A stretch of 64,000 nucleotides of DNA, taken from Alitta virens (lineage: Eukaryota > Annelida > Polychaeta > Phyllodocida > Nereididae). The notes beneath the pieces were generated by a model. The model searched no databases. It was not told the origin of the DNA and saw only the letters and a program-made list of their open reading frames with translations. This document shows positions 33,030 to 46,303 of the stretch, in pieces. The stretch's first letter is position 1. Each line of letters opens with the position of its first letter. Where the stretch lies: assembly GCA_932294295.1 (NCBI GenBank), contig OW028573.1, forward strand, positions 55,137,829 to 55,201,828. Reading direction: 5' to 3'. Position numbers and translations under genes: made by a program.

Positions 33030-33610
33030 CTCCCTGGTCGCCTACAAAGGATTCAGAACATCACAGCCAGGATCCTGACTGGCACTTCTCGGTATGCTCA
33101 CTTTACAACAGTGCTGCAATCACTTCATTTGCTGCCTATTCAGAAGCAAATTGACTATAGAATCCTTCTACTCGTATACAAAGTAAGTACATCATCTTGC
33201 TCCAGCTTATATTCAAGATCTTCTTGTACATTATATGCCATCTCGCAACCTTCGATCGTGCGATCATCATCTTCTCAAAGTACCATATACATCATCCTCA
33301 CTAGTTCAATCAAGGGCTTTCAGTGTGGCTGGTCCACGCCTCTGGAACTCTCTGCAATATGATATCCGGTCTGTGCCATCAATTGAACTTTTTAAATCAA
33401 AATTAAAGACTCACCTATTCAGAGAGACTGTTTCTGATTTTATGCTCATATTTTGTATTTTATATTTTCATAACACTTTAACACTTCTTTTTACCTTTTG
33501 ATAATTTTAAAATAGTTTTTGATAACTCTTATGTGATATTGATTGTAAAAGCGTTTTGAGCATTTTGTTATATGGCTATTACGCTATAAAAAAATAAATT
33601 ATTATTATTA
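33030..33610 (+). pseudogene. L2/CR1-like LINE, RT C-terminus and 3' end
   Basis: Reads RLQRIQNITARILTGTSRYA, then LHLLPIQKQIDYRILLLVYK, then after a frame change MPSRNLRSCDH and RAFSVAGPRLWNSLQ, ending FKSKLKTHLFRETVSDF. This ordered set (Q..QN.AARL, LHWLP...RI.FK.LLL.YK, RAFSVAGP.LWNSLP) is characteristic of L2-type elements. A short 3' UTR ends in an AAATAAATTATTATT-type tail at about 33,605. The copy is 5'-truncated and has one frameshift near 33,185. Confidence 0.85.
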
Positions 33611-35582
33611 TTTAAACATAATATGCACACTATATGAACTTGCCCCCATTGCAATGTGCTGTAAATGGCCACTTCCAACTCCCCGAAACTGATCCCTTGA
33701 TGCAATTGATACAAATTTGATTACTTTGATAAACATCATGTAAAATGTTCTTATGTGAGAAAAACACATAATTTAAAAACAAGGTTCAAACTGTCACATT
33801 TTGCTCTGGAAAATCAGCTTAACATGCATATAGCCTACAGGGGCATACTTACTTCGAGAGCAACTGTGAAGTGTAACGAAGGATACTGAACATTACAAAA
33901 ATGTAAATATAACCATGCAGTACAATGTCCCATTAGCTGATACTGCAGTGCTTAGTATTGGAAGACTGCTGAAAAGTCAGGTCTGCATTAATATTTGCTT
34001 TTTGTAAGAAGATCCATTGTTGTATACTAGTGTCAGTAACGTGAGCGCTTTTATTCCTTTAAAATGATTACAGAGGTTTACTTTATCTCATCAACATAGA
34101 AATAGCTCATGGAAACGATGAATCCTGTGCCAAGATAAAAAGCAAAAATGTATCATTTGTTTGTGATATATGCCCACTGTCACCAAATTATTACCAAAAT
34201 ATTGTCTTACAAAACTGGATGACCAACATTACCCAACTGCAGCCCCATTTGATGGAGTTGAGAGTGACTCAAGTGTTATGTTTTAGACTATTCAGAACCT
34301 TTTGTATCAACAAGGGCTACGTGCCAGACGATCTGCAATGGTCGTCTCTATTGATGTTCAAACCTATACATAGTTTAGTTCCAGATTATCTGTTTGCAGC
34401 TATTCTATTTTCTGTCATGTTTTACATCAAGTTAATGGAACATAACACGGATTCATGTGCTCACCTGACACCTGCAACCTCTAATATTGTATTACCTATG
34501 CATTAACATATTATGAGCTTGCCAAGTACTTAGGATAAATGCATGGGGAAATTTCCATCACTTGCATCTGCGAACGGCACAGGCAATTAATGAAAGCCAA
34601 ATTAGTAGCAGTCCTCTTAATTCTGCATGTGAATGGGCTAAGATAAAGATAAGAGATACTTTTTCTTTTATCTATTTATTTCATCATGCAAGAATGCTTG
34701 GTGCAGTATGTTATATTTGGGAATGGTTGAATGTCAACAGAGGAACATTAATGATATGATTAACGAAGTAATTTACAGACTTGTGTTGGCCTATACACGG
34801 CTGTCCAATATTCTGGATATGCGCTTATGTTTACATCATACCCTGTTCCAGCAAAATGATTCAGTGTTTTATGTATTTTCAAACATGACATAAATGCCTT
34901 CCAGTCCATTACAATTTGTAATTTTTTGGCAGCTCATAATTTCCTTGTTAATAACTCTCCACAAAGCATAGGCAAGCCAATACAGTGTACATATAGATGA
35001 GCGGCCAGAGGGCTTATTTTAGGAGTTTTGTGACCCCGAGAGCCAGATGGCTAAATAAACCATCATTTTAATCGCCTGAATCTGCATTGCCTGGTTTTTC
35101 AAGTCATAAGTATCAGAACTGGTGCAGTTTTTTTGCTATGGCTGTTACCAAGGCAAAACTTCACAAAACCTGGCATACTAATCCTTGTTGATATTTTTGT
35201 TGATAAATCACTGATAATTGCTTTATACAGAAAACCAACCTTGGGTTAGTAATATTTTTGTCACCACAGTACAACAATTCCAAACTAATTGAATAGCATG
35301 GCATGAAATTCATTCATTATCAGATTCCAGCTCATGTTTTAGGTCCATTTTACTCATTGGTTCACATTTCAATGAATTTGGTTTTGGCTTTGTCTTTGTA
35401 CCATGAACGTGTTAATGGATTTCTTTCATAGTGTATAGAACACACCTTGCTTTGAATGATACTTGTCATCTATAGATGTCAATGCAGGATTAACATAGAT
35501 TAACATAGATTGTTAGCAGAGACACATTGTCACTGCAGAAAGGTATCTTTATTTAAGCAAAGATACACTTGCACTACATGAG
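33611..35582. other. Gene-free region
   Basis: No supported gene. The ORF at 34,219-34,506 contains SLLMFKPIHSLVPDYLFA, weakly like the LINE 'K..HGLAP.YL' block, and may be a very old LINE piece. Confidence 0.4.
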
Positions 35583-35737
35583 AACATGGCCAATTGTGCC
35601 ACGTGCGTTTTCCATGCGTTTGGATAAACGCATGGAAAACGCATGGTTTTTGCCTCAATATAATTAGCTAGAAACCATGCGTTTTCCATGCATTTATCCA
35701 ACTCATGGAAAACGCACGTGGCACATTTGGCCATGTA
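35583..35737. mobile_element. Palindromic MITE, copy 1
   Basis: Left end ACATGGCCAATTGTGCCACG and right end CGTGGCACATTTGGCCATGT are inverted, followed by TA on the right. The interior is itself palindromic around 'ccatgcgttt.gataaacgcatgg', so most of the 155 bp can fold into one hairpin. Related copies lie at 37,440-37,525 (partial) and 44,474-44,579. Confidence 0.85.
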
Positions 35738-37439
35738 CGTCATACTGAACCTACTAGTATTTCAATTATTTACTTTGATCCTCATATACCTAGAATTACG
35801 TCTGAAAACCTGAATCAATCATGTTATAATGCCGTTTGGCCCTCAGTCATAAAGGGACAATAATATATTGTCCATTGTGTCTAAAGTGAAGCTTATCTTG
35901 CTTTCTCATATTTAGGTTGTGATTACTCCTCAGACATGCAAATGGCACTTTTATCTTACCCTTGAAGTATTGAGATAATGCTAACAGCAGCAGTGTCTGT
36001 ATCATTTCCAAAAAAAAAGCTTAAGCTCAAGTCAGCTATCCATCTTGTATGTTCTATCTGGCAGCATATATGAACCAACCAGATAATGTAACAGTACACG
36101 GCCTTTGTCAGTATGCACTAGATCTGGAGAGCAAAGCTCTGCATGGATTCCGCCCTTTCTTTTCTTGAGAGATTGTTGAGAAAAATCTCAGCGGGTTAGC
36201 TCTCACCTCGTTCGTCGTACAAACATCCTTTTTGGTAGCCAACTAAAAGATCTACATTTTGAGCCAACCTTCAGCCTTGCAATATTTACTCCACAAATGT
36301 CGTCGGCATTTTCGAAGCAAAGGGAAGTTTCAAAACGGCCACTGATCATGTGATCAGGGAGCATACATTAAATTAAAACGCATCAAGTTATTTATACCAT
36401 CATTGACACGCACTTTTTGTTTTTACTCAAAATATCGTAATTTGCGTGTAAATAAAAGGGTCATAAAAAGCATAAACGAAGTTCAAAGGCTTAATTTCAA
36501 CCAAGATTTTCACATATTCTGGTAACTTTATGAATAATGACTGCTCCCTTGACCTCAATCTACAAGGTAAAACATGGCCAGTTTAATATACCATATGAAA
36601 ATATACATATTTAAGACTGCAAAAACATTAAACCTTCGAACTGCTGTGAAATCTTGGCAACTAAAGACTTTGTAAGAGAATTTAGGTTTTTAACTCAAGG
36701 AAAGATAGGCTCCGACCAGACCTCTGTTACAAATATTTAATTCATCAGACCTAGGTATGCACTTGAAAGTGTTGATTTCTTTTAATATATTGACAAGTTC
36801 CAGAGGCTTGTACATGAGTGTAAGTACAAATGCATCTGCAAGGTAACATCTCTTGAAAGTATGATGTGATTAACGAAAACTAAATACAAAACTATAAGTT
36901 CCTATCAGGTAAATTAACAGTCACAGACAATTGGAAAAAAAAAGAAGTTAAATCCGTCACAAATTACTTCCAGATATCCAGAGCGTATATATATATGAAT
37001 ATCATATGTGCAAGCGTATGGTTCCTAACAAACCTTGCATTAATCTTATGACATACAGCAGCACCTGGCATATGAATAAGTAAATGAGGACAGCTGCCGT
37101 GCCATTTTGGCGGATGTCAATGCCATACATGAATAAAACATGATAGGTCAATAGCTATTCACACAAGTCTAATGATGGAATTACCTTGCTTACGACATTA
37201 GAATGCAGAATCGTCCACTCAAATTGCTCTATTTTCTAAGACCTGCCTGCCAATTTGAGTATTTGAAATGAACCTCGCATGTGCTGAAGTAGCGCATGGC
37301 AGCGTGAGTTCCCATTCGAGTACATGCTTGAGTACAAGCACAAGTTGTGCTCAACAACAGAAGCACATAAGTACAAGAGTACTTCTTAATTGGGGGGGGG
37401 GGGAATTCTTGGGTACAATGTATTGTCTGCTCCACTCAA
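35738..37439. other. No recognisable feature
   Basis: Non-coding by eye. It includes a poly-G run at about 37,393-37,404 shortly before the next MITE copy. Confidence 0.45.
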
Positions 37440-37525
37440 AGCAAATTTGCCACGTGCGTTTTCCATGCGTTTGGAAAAACGCATGGTTTTTGCCTCATTA
37501 CAATTAGCTAAAAATCATGCGGCAA
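37440..37525. mobile_element. Palindromic MITE, partial copy 2
   Basis: Contains 'tgccacgtgcgttttccatg' and the 'ggtttttgcctcattacaat' spacer of the family at 35,583, but lacks most of the right inverted end. Confidence 0.75.
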
Positions 37526-38211
37526 AGTTTTATTTAGGGAAGCCAAATTTCATTATGAGATTCGCTTTGCCATTTATGTTAACTTATGAATTTCTAAATG
37601 ATGACCTATGATTTTGTTAAGTATTTTTATGTGTTGTATATGAATCCCGTTTGTTTTTTGTGCTACGTAATTAGCAATCTAGTTAGCAGGTCAATTTGGA
37701 TCTCCGTTCTCTTAGATATAGACATTCTTGTTGGAGATATATATAACTTTAACTTTCTTGTGGCTGTATTTATCTCACTCTGTAAGTTGTTCATATTCGA
37801 ATTTGTTTTGAGAACAACATTTTCCTGTGTTTGATGCATGATATGTGTTAATCATCAATTTTGTTCAATATTTGTTTGAGTTTTTCTTGTTTCCGTATCT
37901 TCCTTCAATTTTTGATTTAAAGTTTTAAACACTGTATTGTTACTCTGATGACACATGATTGTGTGAATTTAAGGACTGTATTGTTACTCTGGTGATGCAA
38001 ATGTGTTATGTATATACTGAAATTCTGATAACACAATTGTGTTATGTTTTCTGAAATTATAAATTATCTGGCAAATGCCTGCCTTTGATACATTTGCAAG
38101 AACTTAGCATAAACTACCTTTCTGTTTCAGAATCATTCAATTTTGATTTATGTTTGCAAATACTCTTTGTGATGACAAATTTATCATCCAATTCTCGACT
38201 TCTTCATTATC
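37526..38211. other. Probable LINE 5' sequence, not coding
   Basis: AT-rich, with no open frame of note. It directly precedes the LINE endonuclease fragment and contains repeated 'tattgttactctg.tga' words. Confidence 0.4.
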
Positions 38212-39338
38212 ATGCAGGACCCCGTAAAAGTGGAAGAAATTTTTGGGACTGATGTAAATGACTGCTATTCCTTGTGCAACCTCATTGGTTATAAACTGAT
38301 TCTTAAGCCAAGGTCATGCAGTGCACATGGTGGTGTAACCTTTTATCTGCAAGATAACCTTGATTACCATATTTTAGATATTATAGATATTAGACAGTCT
38401 TGGGATGGTTTATTCATTGAAGTGTGTACCGGTAATCAAGGTCCAAATGGAATAGACGAAAAATTAGTAGTTGGAAATATCTATAGGCCACCTAGAGCCA
38501 ATCTTGATAATATTGTATCTTTCACAGATGACTGACCTGAGACATATTTTTATTGAACTGAACAGAAAGAAAAACGTTGTTATTGCAGGAGACTTCAATC
38601 TCGTTCTTTTAAAATTTCGTCAGATTTCGTACATAAATTATTATCTTGAATCCTTCTTTTTACATAATTATATTCCAAAAATTACTTTTCCTACCAGACT
38701 GACTCACAGACATGACTCATTAATTGATAATCTCATTGTTAAACATTCTGGTGACACCTCAAACACTACTTCTGGAATTATTTTAAATAGTATATCTGAT
38801 CAGTATCCATGTTTCCGGATACTAAATTGTTTATCTTGTCATGCCAAACGAAATAATATTTTAAACAATTTTTTAATAGATATAGAAATGACTTAAAAAA
38901 GACTTGGGGCATGATAAATTCCATAATGAACAAAAGGGATAAGAAAAATGAGTTTCCAAAATATTTCCTGATAGACAATGAATATACTTCTGATAGGCAC
39001 AATATTGCCATGACTTTTAATGAAAATTATGTAAATATAGGAAACTTACTAGTTCAATGAGAATTCCAGATGGCATCAATTTCAAAAATTACATAAATGC
39101 ACCTTTAGAGCAATGCTTTGAATTTCAACAAGCAGACAGAGACAAAGTGCTTAAGGTTATTCAGTCATTAAAGACAAATAATAGCTGTGGCTTTGATAAC
39201 TTGTCAAGTAGATTACTTCCACAGATTAAACTGGAGATTTGTGATGTCGTGACCTTGCTAATTAACCAGTCTATAAAAGTAGGAATATTCCCAGATAAAT
39301 TGAAGATCGCAAAGTTTGTCCCATTATATAAGAGATAG
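38212..39338 (+). pseudogene. LINE fragment: endonuclease plus start of RT
   Basis: Three open segments. 38,212-38,535 encodes the N-terminal half of an APE-like endonuclease (RSCSAHGGVTFYLQ, GNIYRPPRAN). 38,560-38,896 carries VIAGDFNLVLL and DSLIDNLIV. The conserved SDH near the end is SDQYP, so the catalytic histidine is a glutamine. 39,057-39,338 encodes the linker and start of RT (NNSCGFDNLSSRLLP, GIFPDKLKIAKFVPLYKR). A stop and frameshifts separate the segments and there is no RT palm. It is the same LINE type as 58,682-60,309. Confidence 0.85.
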
Positions 39339-41040
39339 TAGAACACGTAATTAAGAATACACGATATTTTTTTTTTACCATAAGCAAATAAACTACGCAA
39401 TACAAGTAGCATATTAGGACATTTATAAATATTAACTTTGCTGAGTGGCAACCATTGTTTATCTCACTATTTCGTTCAGTCAAGAAGTCACGACACATTG
39501 TAATAAAGGCCTATAAAATAACACACGCCTTTCTGTTATGGTGGTGCCAAACATGTCTCTGTACTTTGAAATCCCAAGAGGTATATCGCCAACCAGTCTT
39601 GTGCTTTAATCAAGCTACTGTCTCAAATTTACATGGGCTTATGCAGATTAAGATTGTTGTGGCTGTCGAATCTGATACTTGAATTCCCAGGGCATACATA
39701 ATGTAGATCTCTGACAGAAATGTGATTTGTTTCTTTGTTGCATCAGTCTCGGTTTGACAACCGGTTTATCCAGATGTCCCTTGGCTGACACAAATGTCAG
39801 TGTTTCATGGTTTATCAGTACAGTATGATCTCTGACTTACTCATACACTTATGATTGATTGTTTTTATAGATCTAGTTTTCGTGGATAATACAGGCCGTT
39901 AGAGTAGAGATAAATATGTCACTCAAAACACAACCTAACCATCTCTAGTGACTCCATGCCCTAGGACCGAATCCCCAATTGGTTGGGTTGAATGACAGAT
40001 ACTGCAATATGGATAACTTAGACTTCCATCCGTGGTCATGAAGTGTGAGAACTCTTCAAAAACATATTCATATAACTGACAGAAAAGGCATCATAGCTGT
40101 AGGGTCATTTGTATTGATTTTCCACAGAAATGTATGTTGTATTGAATCACATTACAAAGACCCCATATTGCCATTCCAATATATCATCCTGTCTAGTTTG
40201 GCAGTAATGGGCCATCAAAATCAGGCATACAAGAAAACTACCAACCATAACATGGTCACTGAAGTAATGATGGCCATCAAACTCAAACACACGGTCATTG
40301 TTAAATCAAAAGGAGTTTCATTAAACTATGATACATAACTCATTGATTACGACGCATGATTGAAGAATCTCTCTATCAGCTGTGACAGTGATAACAGCGA
40401 ACAACACTATTGGCCAAAACCATGGTGGCAGGTCTATAGCAGTACTGTTTTTATTTAGTTTACAACACTATGTACCGTTAAACTGAGTAAAAAGCTTTGT
40501 ATTCCGTTTACAACACAATATTTCATTATACAGTAAACTCTGTGCCATTGAATATAGTGAAACGCCAGTTGTCAATGACTGTGCTAAGGGCATATGGCTT
40601 GTTGTATTGATTGACTGTCGGCATTGTGTCTCAGCCAAATGTATCAAGAGTCACGACCTGCATAATAAGAGTAACTCATGAATAGACCTCTGATCAATCA
40701 CACAGTTTCTTTTTATTCCTGTGAATAGCTGAAAGAAGGAAACCAGCCAATGGAAAATATAACTCTTAGAGGCTATGATATAGAAATATTTATTTCTCTG
40801 ATCAGTTTGTTTGGCTGGCTTTGAGTGCTAATAGTTTCATAGGCTTGGAAACAAAACTCCACACTGTCAGGATGTCATGTGAATACAAGACTCCCATTGG
40901 TTGTAAGGCAATCCCTCAGCAAATGGGAGTTCTGAATTCACATTACGTCATCTGAAGTTATGTTCCAAGTCTATGCAAGCTTCTGTTTATAGATAGCTGT
41001 TGTCATATGACATGTACATATTCCGAATAAGAGTTTGCAA
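39339..41040. other. No recognisable feature
   Basis: No supported gene. The RT body that should follow the LINE fragment is missing. Confidence 0.45.
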
Positions 41041-41345
41041 AAAAAAATTATATATATATATATTCATTTATTTGCATGCCCAACAGTTAACACATCAAAC
41101 TTAATTCATTTTTACAATATTGGAATAGCAGGGTCTTAGCAGACCTCCACAGACTGTTGCAGAGGCCACCTAACAAAGAAAAAGGAAAAGAAAAAAACAG
41201 GTTACTACTATAGAAAATAGTGGTTATCATATTAAAATGTTTGAATTTCTCAAGAAAAATAAAAAAAATAAAAATAATGGAAAAATATATATATATACAT
41301 ACATACATAGTTACAGAAAAAATAAATGAACAGACTGACACACAC
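41041..41345 (-). repeat. AT-rich simple-sequence and possible LINE 3' UTR
   Basis: Two (TA)n runs (about 41,049 and 41,287) bracket sequence that resembles, in order, part of the 50,378-50,858 insertion: an AT-rich stretch with TTTATTT, an 'agacc...cagcaga.' phrase, then 'ggccacc'. This could be the 3' UTR of a minus-strand LINE. Confidence 0.35.
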
Positions 41346-42749
41346 TCGTACGATACATGGAGAAAAAAGAAATAAGTATGTAACTAAACATTCAAATTCA
41401 TAGAGTGATGATGTTGATGTATGGGAGATGGAACGAGATGGTAGGAAGGTATGTTTTGACAAAATAAGGCTTTGTTATGCAATGTTTTCGCGATCGGAGA
41501 CAAAAAGAGTACATTATATTATAGCAAATAAAGCTGCAAAATCATTATCGATATATTACGTAAGTATAAGACATGTCAGGTTGCTAAGCAAAGATGAGCA
41601 GAGCATCATGCAATGTAGCTTTCGACATCAGATTGAAATTCATGTGTAAGGGCATCAATGATTTGGTTTCCAACAGCATGAATCTTAGTAGTTCACATTT
41701 TAAATAATTTGCCTTTGGTTTTTTCTTAATTAATATAATGTTGTGCCAAGAACATGTCTTTCTTTACACGATAGCATTGTTTTCCACGTGTCATTATGTA
41801 CTTTTTGTAACTTAAAAGGACCACATTGGCTGAATTAGGACTTTCTCATGTGATAAACATCAGTTAAAAATACTTGAAAGCACCATCTATTCATATTCAG
41901 GTTAGTATCTTCAGCATAATATACATTTTAATTCATACCAGTATATATTTTATTTACAAGGGGTAAGGCAAGGAGATCTTTCTCAGTTTACCTATTACCG
42001 ACGCAAGATCCCCTGGGGAGATCCAATTTTATAATTTATTAAATAATCGGTATGGCTTGTACCTACACCTGGCTTCAATATTCGTAATGTAATTTACATG
42101 GTCATTATGTTTTTGACACTTTATATTTCTATTATTTGCCGAGAATATGGAGGCAAAGGTATTAGCTACTATGGACTAAAGGGTTGGAAGTTTATCCCCT
42201 GGCCTTTGTTTGTGCTCGAAACGTATTTGTCTCTTTCAGCAGTCAGCTTTTTTTACCTCCACCTGAGGAGATCCCCTCGGCTCAGACATATCTGTGGCGA
42301 TGTTACTGGGACAATTTTTGTTCCTGTGTAGACGATAAAAACCGCTTGACAATGTTGATAGCCGTAGGCCCAGAGGCTGTAGGCCGTATGATCAAACTGG
42401 CAGGTCACGTGACCCACGATTATTGTAGTGTAATGTAATGAAAAGTGTAATGTAGTTTACTGAACACAGGTTAAAAAACCTCTTAGTTCAGATCGTTGTA
42501 GATAGGTTGGTGATATGTGCATACTCGAAGTGCGGGTTAAAATCATTACGAATTTGAGGTAGACCGCCTTATCATACTGCTTCCTATTCCAATTTTGTAG
42601 ATTTCAGCAAAATTTCAATCTCGTGCATTTACAAAGGGCACCCTTAGAGTTTTTCTTCGCGCGAAATTCTCGACTGGCGAGGCTTTGTAACAGAGAAGTT
42701 GCATACATAAAAATATTAAGCGAGATACGAGTGGAAGAAGGCAAATAAG
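41346..42749. other. No recognisable feature
   Basis: Short ORFs (41,428-41,649; 42,098-42,331; 42,184-42,438) have no motifs. Confidence 0.45.
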
Positions 42750-42962
42750 CAAGTTCTGCACGGCGTCATGGCGACGTCATGAAGAGCGTCGCGCAATTCA
42801 CAACTTTAAACAAAAATCTTACGTATGTGTCGTCGAATCGAAAATAGACCAAATTTTAAGAGATATTCGTCTAAGAAGGTTGGCAGCTGCAAAACCCAAT
42901 GATTGTGGAACGAGAAGATTCTGTTATGCTCCCGCTGACGTCCGCCCCCGCGCTATATATTA
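42750..42962 (-). repeat. Dispersed repeat, inverted mate of 19,795-20,255
   Basis: Ends 'cccgctgacgtccgcccccg' plus 'cgctatata', the inverse of the start at 19,801. It also shares 'gacgtcatgaagagcgtcg' and 'gattcgacgacacata'-like words in inverse. It carries only one internal sub-unit. Confidence 0.7.
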
Positions 42963-43811
42963 AACATCACCTTCGGCCTCTCTGGCCCCTTAGTGAATAA
43001 CACTCAGGTCGGGTCTGGCAAGTTCTGTGATGTGATTGGTTGATATCTAGCATGCACAGATTGTGACATCACCTTCCGTTTGACAGACGGTACCTGTCTC
43101 CTTACTTGAGATGGAAACGAGTCAACCTTCGGCTGGATTCTTTTTGCATTTTCATATTACTCGTTTATAATCAGAAGCTTATAATCAGAATCTATTCATA
43201 TCTCTGGATTTTTTTGATTTTTTCTGTTTTAAAAAAAGGACGTTTCCTTTTCATTGGGCAATCGTGCAGACTGGCCAAAGTTATCTTAAAGTTTTATAGA
43301 CTGAAATTGTATATAGTTTATTCGGCTTTAAAAGTACAAGTTTCAATAGGTTCCTATCGTTACACATCTCAAATTGATCAGTGTCATTTATAGAGCGGAA
43401 AGCGAACGAATTCGTGAGCTCAGGCTGTAGGTCCTTGGTTAGGCTATGAGAAATCTCAGAGCATCACAAATTCTGATTTCTCATGTGACCTCCATCCACA
43501 ATGTCATGAACAAATCGGCTCAGACTTTAAAGGGGGTGAAATTACTAATTAAAAATGTTTGGACATTGAAATTGTAATAATGTTCAATTTGTGACAAAAT
43601 AAACATACTTGCTGACCATGAAAAGTTTCGAATTAGCAGATTTTCAACACGACGCCATTGATAATTGTTGTAAGAGGCATCATAAAATCGCAAAATTATA
43701 AAACGAGCGAACATGTGAATTATTACAAAGGCAACATTTGAATAATTAATACAGTATTTTTAAACCCAGTTGTTAAAGAATTTGACATTTTTAATTGATC
43801 AATGACGTAGG
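42963..43811. other. No recognisable feature
   Basis: Non-coding flank of the minisatellite. Confidence 0.45.
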
Positions 43812-44043
43812 TAGCACTGGAACCGCAGTCTCCTACACTGTAGCACTGGAACCGCAGTCTCCTACACTGTAGCACTGGAACCGCAGTCTCCTACACTGTA
43901 GCACTGGAACCGCAGTCTCCTACACTGTAGCACTGGAACCGCAGTCTCCTACACTGTAGCACTGGAACCGCAGTCTCCTACACTGTAGCACTGGAACCGC
44001 AGTCTCCTACACTGTAGCACTGGAACCGCAGTCTCCTACACTG
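43812..44043 (+). repeat. Minisatellite, eight identical 29-bp units
   Basis: Units start at 43,812, 43,841, 43,870, 43,899, 43,928, 43,957, 43,986 and 44,015, each beginning 'tagcactggaaccgcagtct' and ending 'cctacactg'. I see no mismatch among the eight. The array is GC-richer than its surroundings, is open in some frames only by chance, and is flanked by unrelated unique sequence. Confidence 0.97.
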
Positions 44044-44473
44044 TAGTGATATATGCACTTGTGCGGAAGGAGGGAACCAACTTATGACGTAGGGGGCTTT
44101 GGCTTGCTGAAACACTTCCTGTACAATGTAAACACTTCTGCTCTGACACAGAGGTGATGTTGTTTGCTTGACTTGCTCTTTTTGTGAAGTAGAAATTAGA
44201 GCTAATTAGTTGTTAGCTGTCCATCTAGCATTGAGTCTGCATGATTCTCTTCAATTTACAGCACCTGAACATTTTACATTTTTGCTTTTCGGCCAGCGGC
44301 ATTTTAACACCATTGTAACAGGAGAGACATTGATTCAATGGACAGACTTAAACAAATGGATAATTTTACTGGAACTGCAAATATTTCATAATTTTCTTTT
44401 TCTTCACCAGTCGAAAATTCAACTGATTATATCTATGTGAATATTATGAATGAGTTTTAACATACTCATTCAG
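44044..44473. other. No recognisable feature
   Basis: Short ORF 44,210-44,440 has no motif. Confidence 0.4.
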
Positions 44474-44579
44474 TACATGGCCAAATGTGCCAAGCATGGT
44501 TTTTGCCTAATTATAATGAGCTGAAAACCATGCATTTTTCATGCGTTTGGAAAGCGCACGTGGCACATTTGGCCATGTA
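44474..44579. mobile_element. Palindromic MITE, copy 3
   Basis: Starts TACATGGCCAAATGTGCCA and ends TGGCACATTTGGCCATGTA, perfectly inverted over the last 19 bases and including TA on each side. The interior hairpin is shorter than in copy 1. Confidence 0.9.
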
Positions 44580-45748
44580 GGGTGAAGACTGAAGAGATAT
44601 AAAAAATTTGGTGCAGGACATTCCATTATTGCCGACTTTTACAGCAAAAGAGCCAAAATATCAGTTATGACAGACTCCTGCAAAATGTTCTTGTGCTAAT
44701 TTATATCTTAACATCTGCCCATCCTGATGGCACATTCACATAATTAAAACCATTTTGCAAGTTATAATCACAGGGATGCACCATTTCTGAGGAATGACCC
44801 TGAGTATACAGGATCAGGTGAGCAACAAAATAAGCCATCATTTGTATCTGTAGGCCTCAGATCGATAATTGGGTACTATCAAAAACACTTCTAAGATGCC
44901 GGTCCAAGTGTTAGAACATTGTCAATGACGTGACAAGTTTTTAACGTAGCAAATTCTGAAATTGCAAAATGTGTAATCATGGTAATTGTGATTGTCGGGA
45001 GTGACCATTTTTGATGACCCCACGATAACAGAATTCTGTAGCGTCATTGTGGTCAGATTATCTCTTGCCATGTTCTGACCATTTCCCAAATATAAAGAGA
45101 TCTGGGAAATCAGCCTTATTGTGCTTTTGATACAGCAATATATTTATGTTTTTCCGTGTTTCTCTTGCATCCTTTTTGCGCTCTTCAAATTTCTTGCCAG
45201 TAAAGTTTTTTTGTTTTCTTAATAACATTGTCATAAATTTTCTTGTAGGTGATGTATTGCGAGTCTGCTCATGTGTCTGTCTCTAATTGTAGTCATGCAG
45301 TTTGTCTAGGAATAATGTGGATGCTAAAAATAGATTATGGCTCGCGTATACTTCAGAGAAGTCAGTAGCGTCAAGTGCCAAGTTAAAGTTCTATGTGATG
45401 CAAGGTCTGTCTTTTGTAGTTCTTTTATTGGTCCTTCTATACGTTATGTGATGTGGTGTAGTATTTGGTATCTTTATTAATCAGACAGATGCTTTAGAAG
45501 TGGTCACATCACAAGTAGTAGTAGTAAAATTGTATGTATATAGCGTTTCAAATCATGGTGTCACATTCCATGTACAATACAAAATATATGACCTAAGCCG
45601 AAGCTTCTGTACGACCTATTAAGAATATACAATATGAAAAATTACAAGTATTGAACTAATCTATAAAGCAAATCTATTCTACAATATAGCACACATATAA
45701 AGCACTCCGATGCACAATTAAGCACGGCCGGTTAAATTGAACCTAGTC
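44580..45748. other. No recognisable feature
   Basis: Non-coding by eye. Confidence 0.45.
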
Positions 45749-45951
45749 AAAGCTGTCATAGCTGGCTACTCAGAATTGGATCTAAAAGTAAATATTTTTA
45801 ATATATTAGATTAATTTCTTACATTTGCCAGTAAGGTGACTATTAGCCATAAAAGTGGACAGAAGCAGCTGGCTTTAACATGTTTATACCACAGTCAGAT
45901 ACAGGTCGCTACAGACAGCTTGAGTCGACCGTATTTGATGAAACTAACTGT
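45749..45951 (+). repeat. Dispersed repeat, copy 2 (mate at 3,487-3,714)
   Basis: Same orientation as the first copy, sharing its start (aaagctg.catagct) and end (tatttgatgaaactaactgt). Confidence 0.75.
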
Positions 45952-46297
45952 ATATAACAAATAAAGATTGCACAAGTGATTCTTATATATTTCTATGCAT
46001 TTTGACAAAATTGATCTTTAACTTCCACAGTTATAAAAAAGAAAATCTATTTGTCGTATTATTTTGATCATGCAGGCAGTCAGTCACAGCAGATTTGAAG
46101 CTACTGAGTGATACTTGCTTCTATTGTTACTTGGTATGTGCGTCCACAATACTTTCATAATACTTAAAACCTTTTTTTCCATACATGTATTTCATTGTTT
46201 TAAAATGGGGGATATGAAAGTTTTATTTGTCCTCAAATTAAAAAGATCTTCCCTATCTGAAAAAAGTTCCTGTAAGTAGGTGGGGACCTTTTTGCTC

Positions 46298-46303
46298 TTT
46301 ATT
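46298..46303 (-). terminator. Poly(A) signal downstream of the 46.5-kb candidate exon
   Basis: AATAAA on the minus strand, about 150 bases past the candidate stop. Confidence 0.35.

Noticed and set aside
41087..41462. Hydrophobic minus ORFs rich in F, Y and I
   Set aside because: They are translations of AT-rich simple sequence and have no domain signature.
43812..44043. A CRISPR array
   Set aside because: The 29-bp units are directly adjacent with no spacers, and the genome is eukaryotic.
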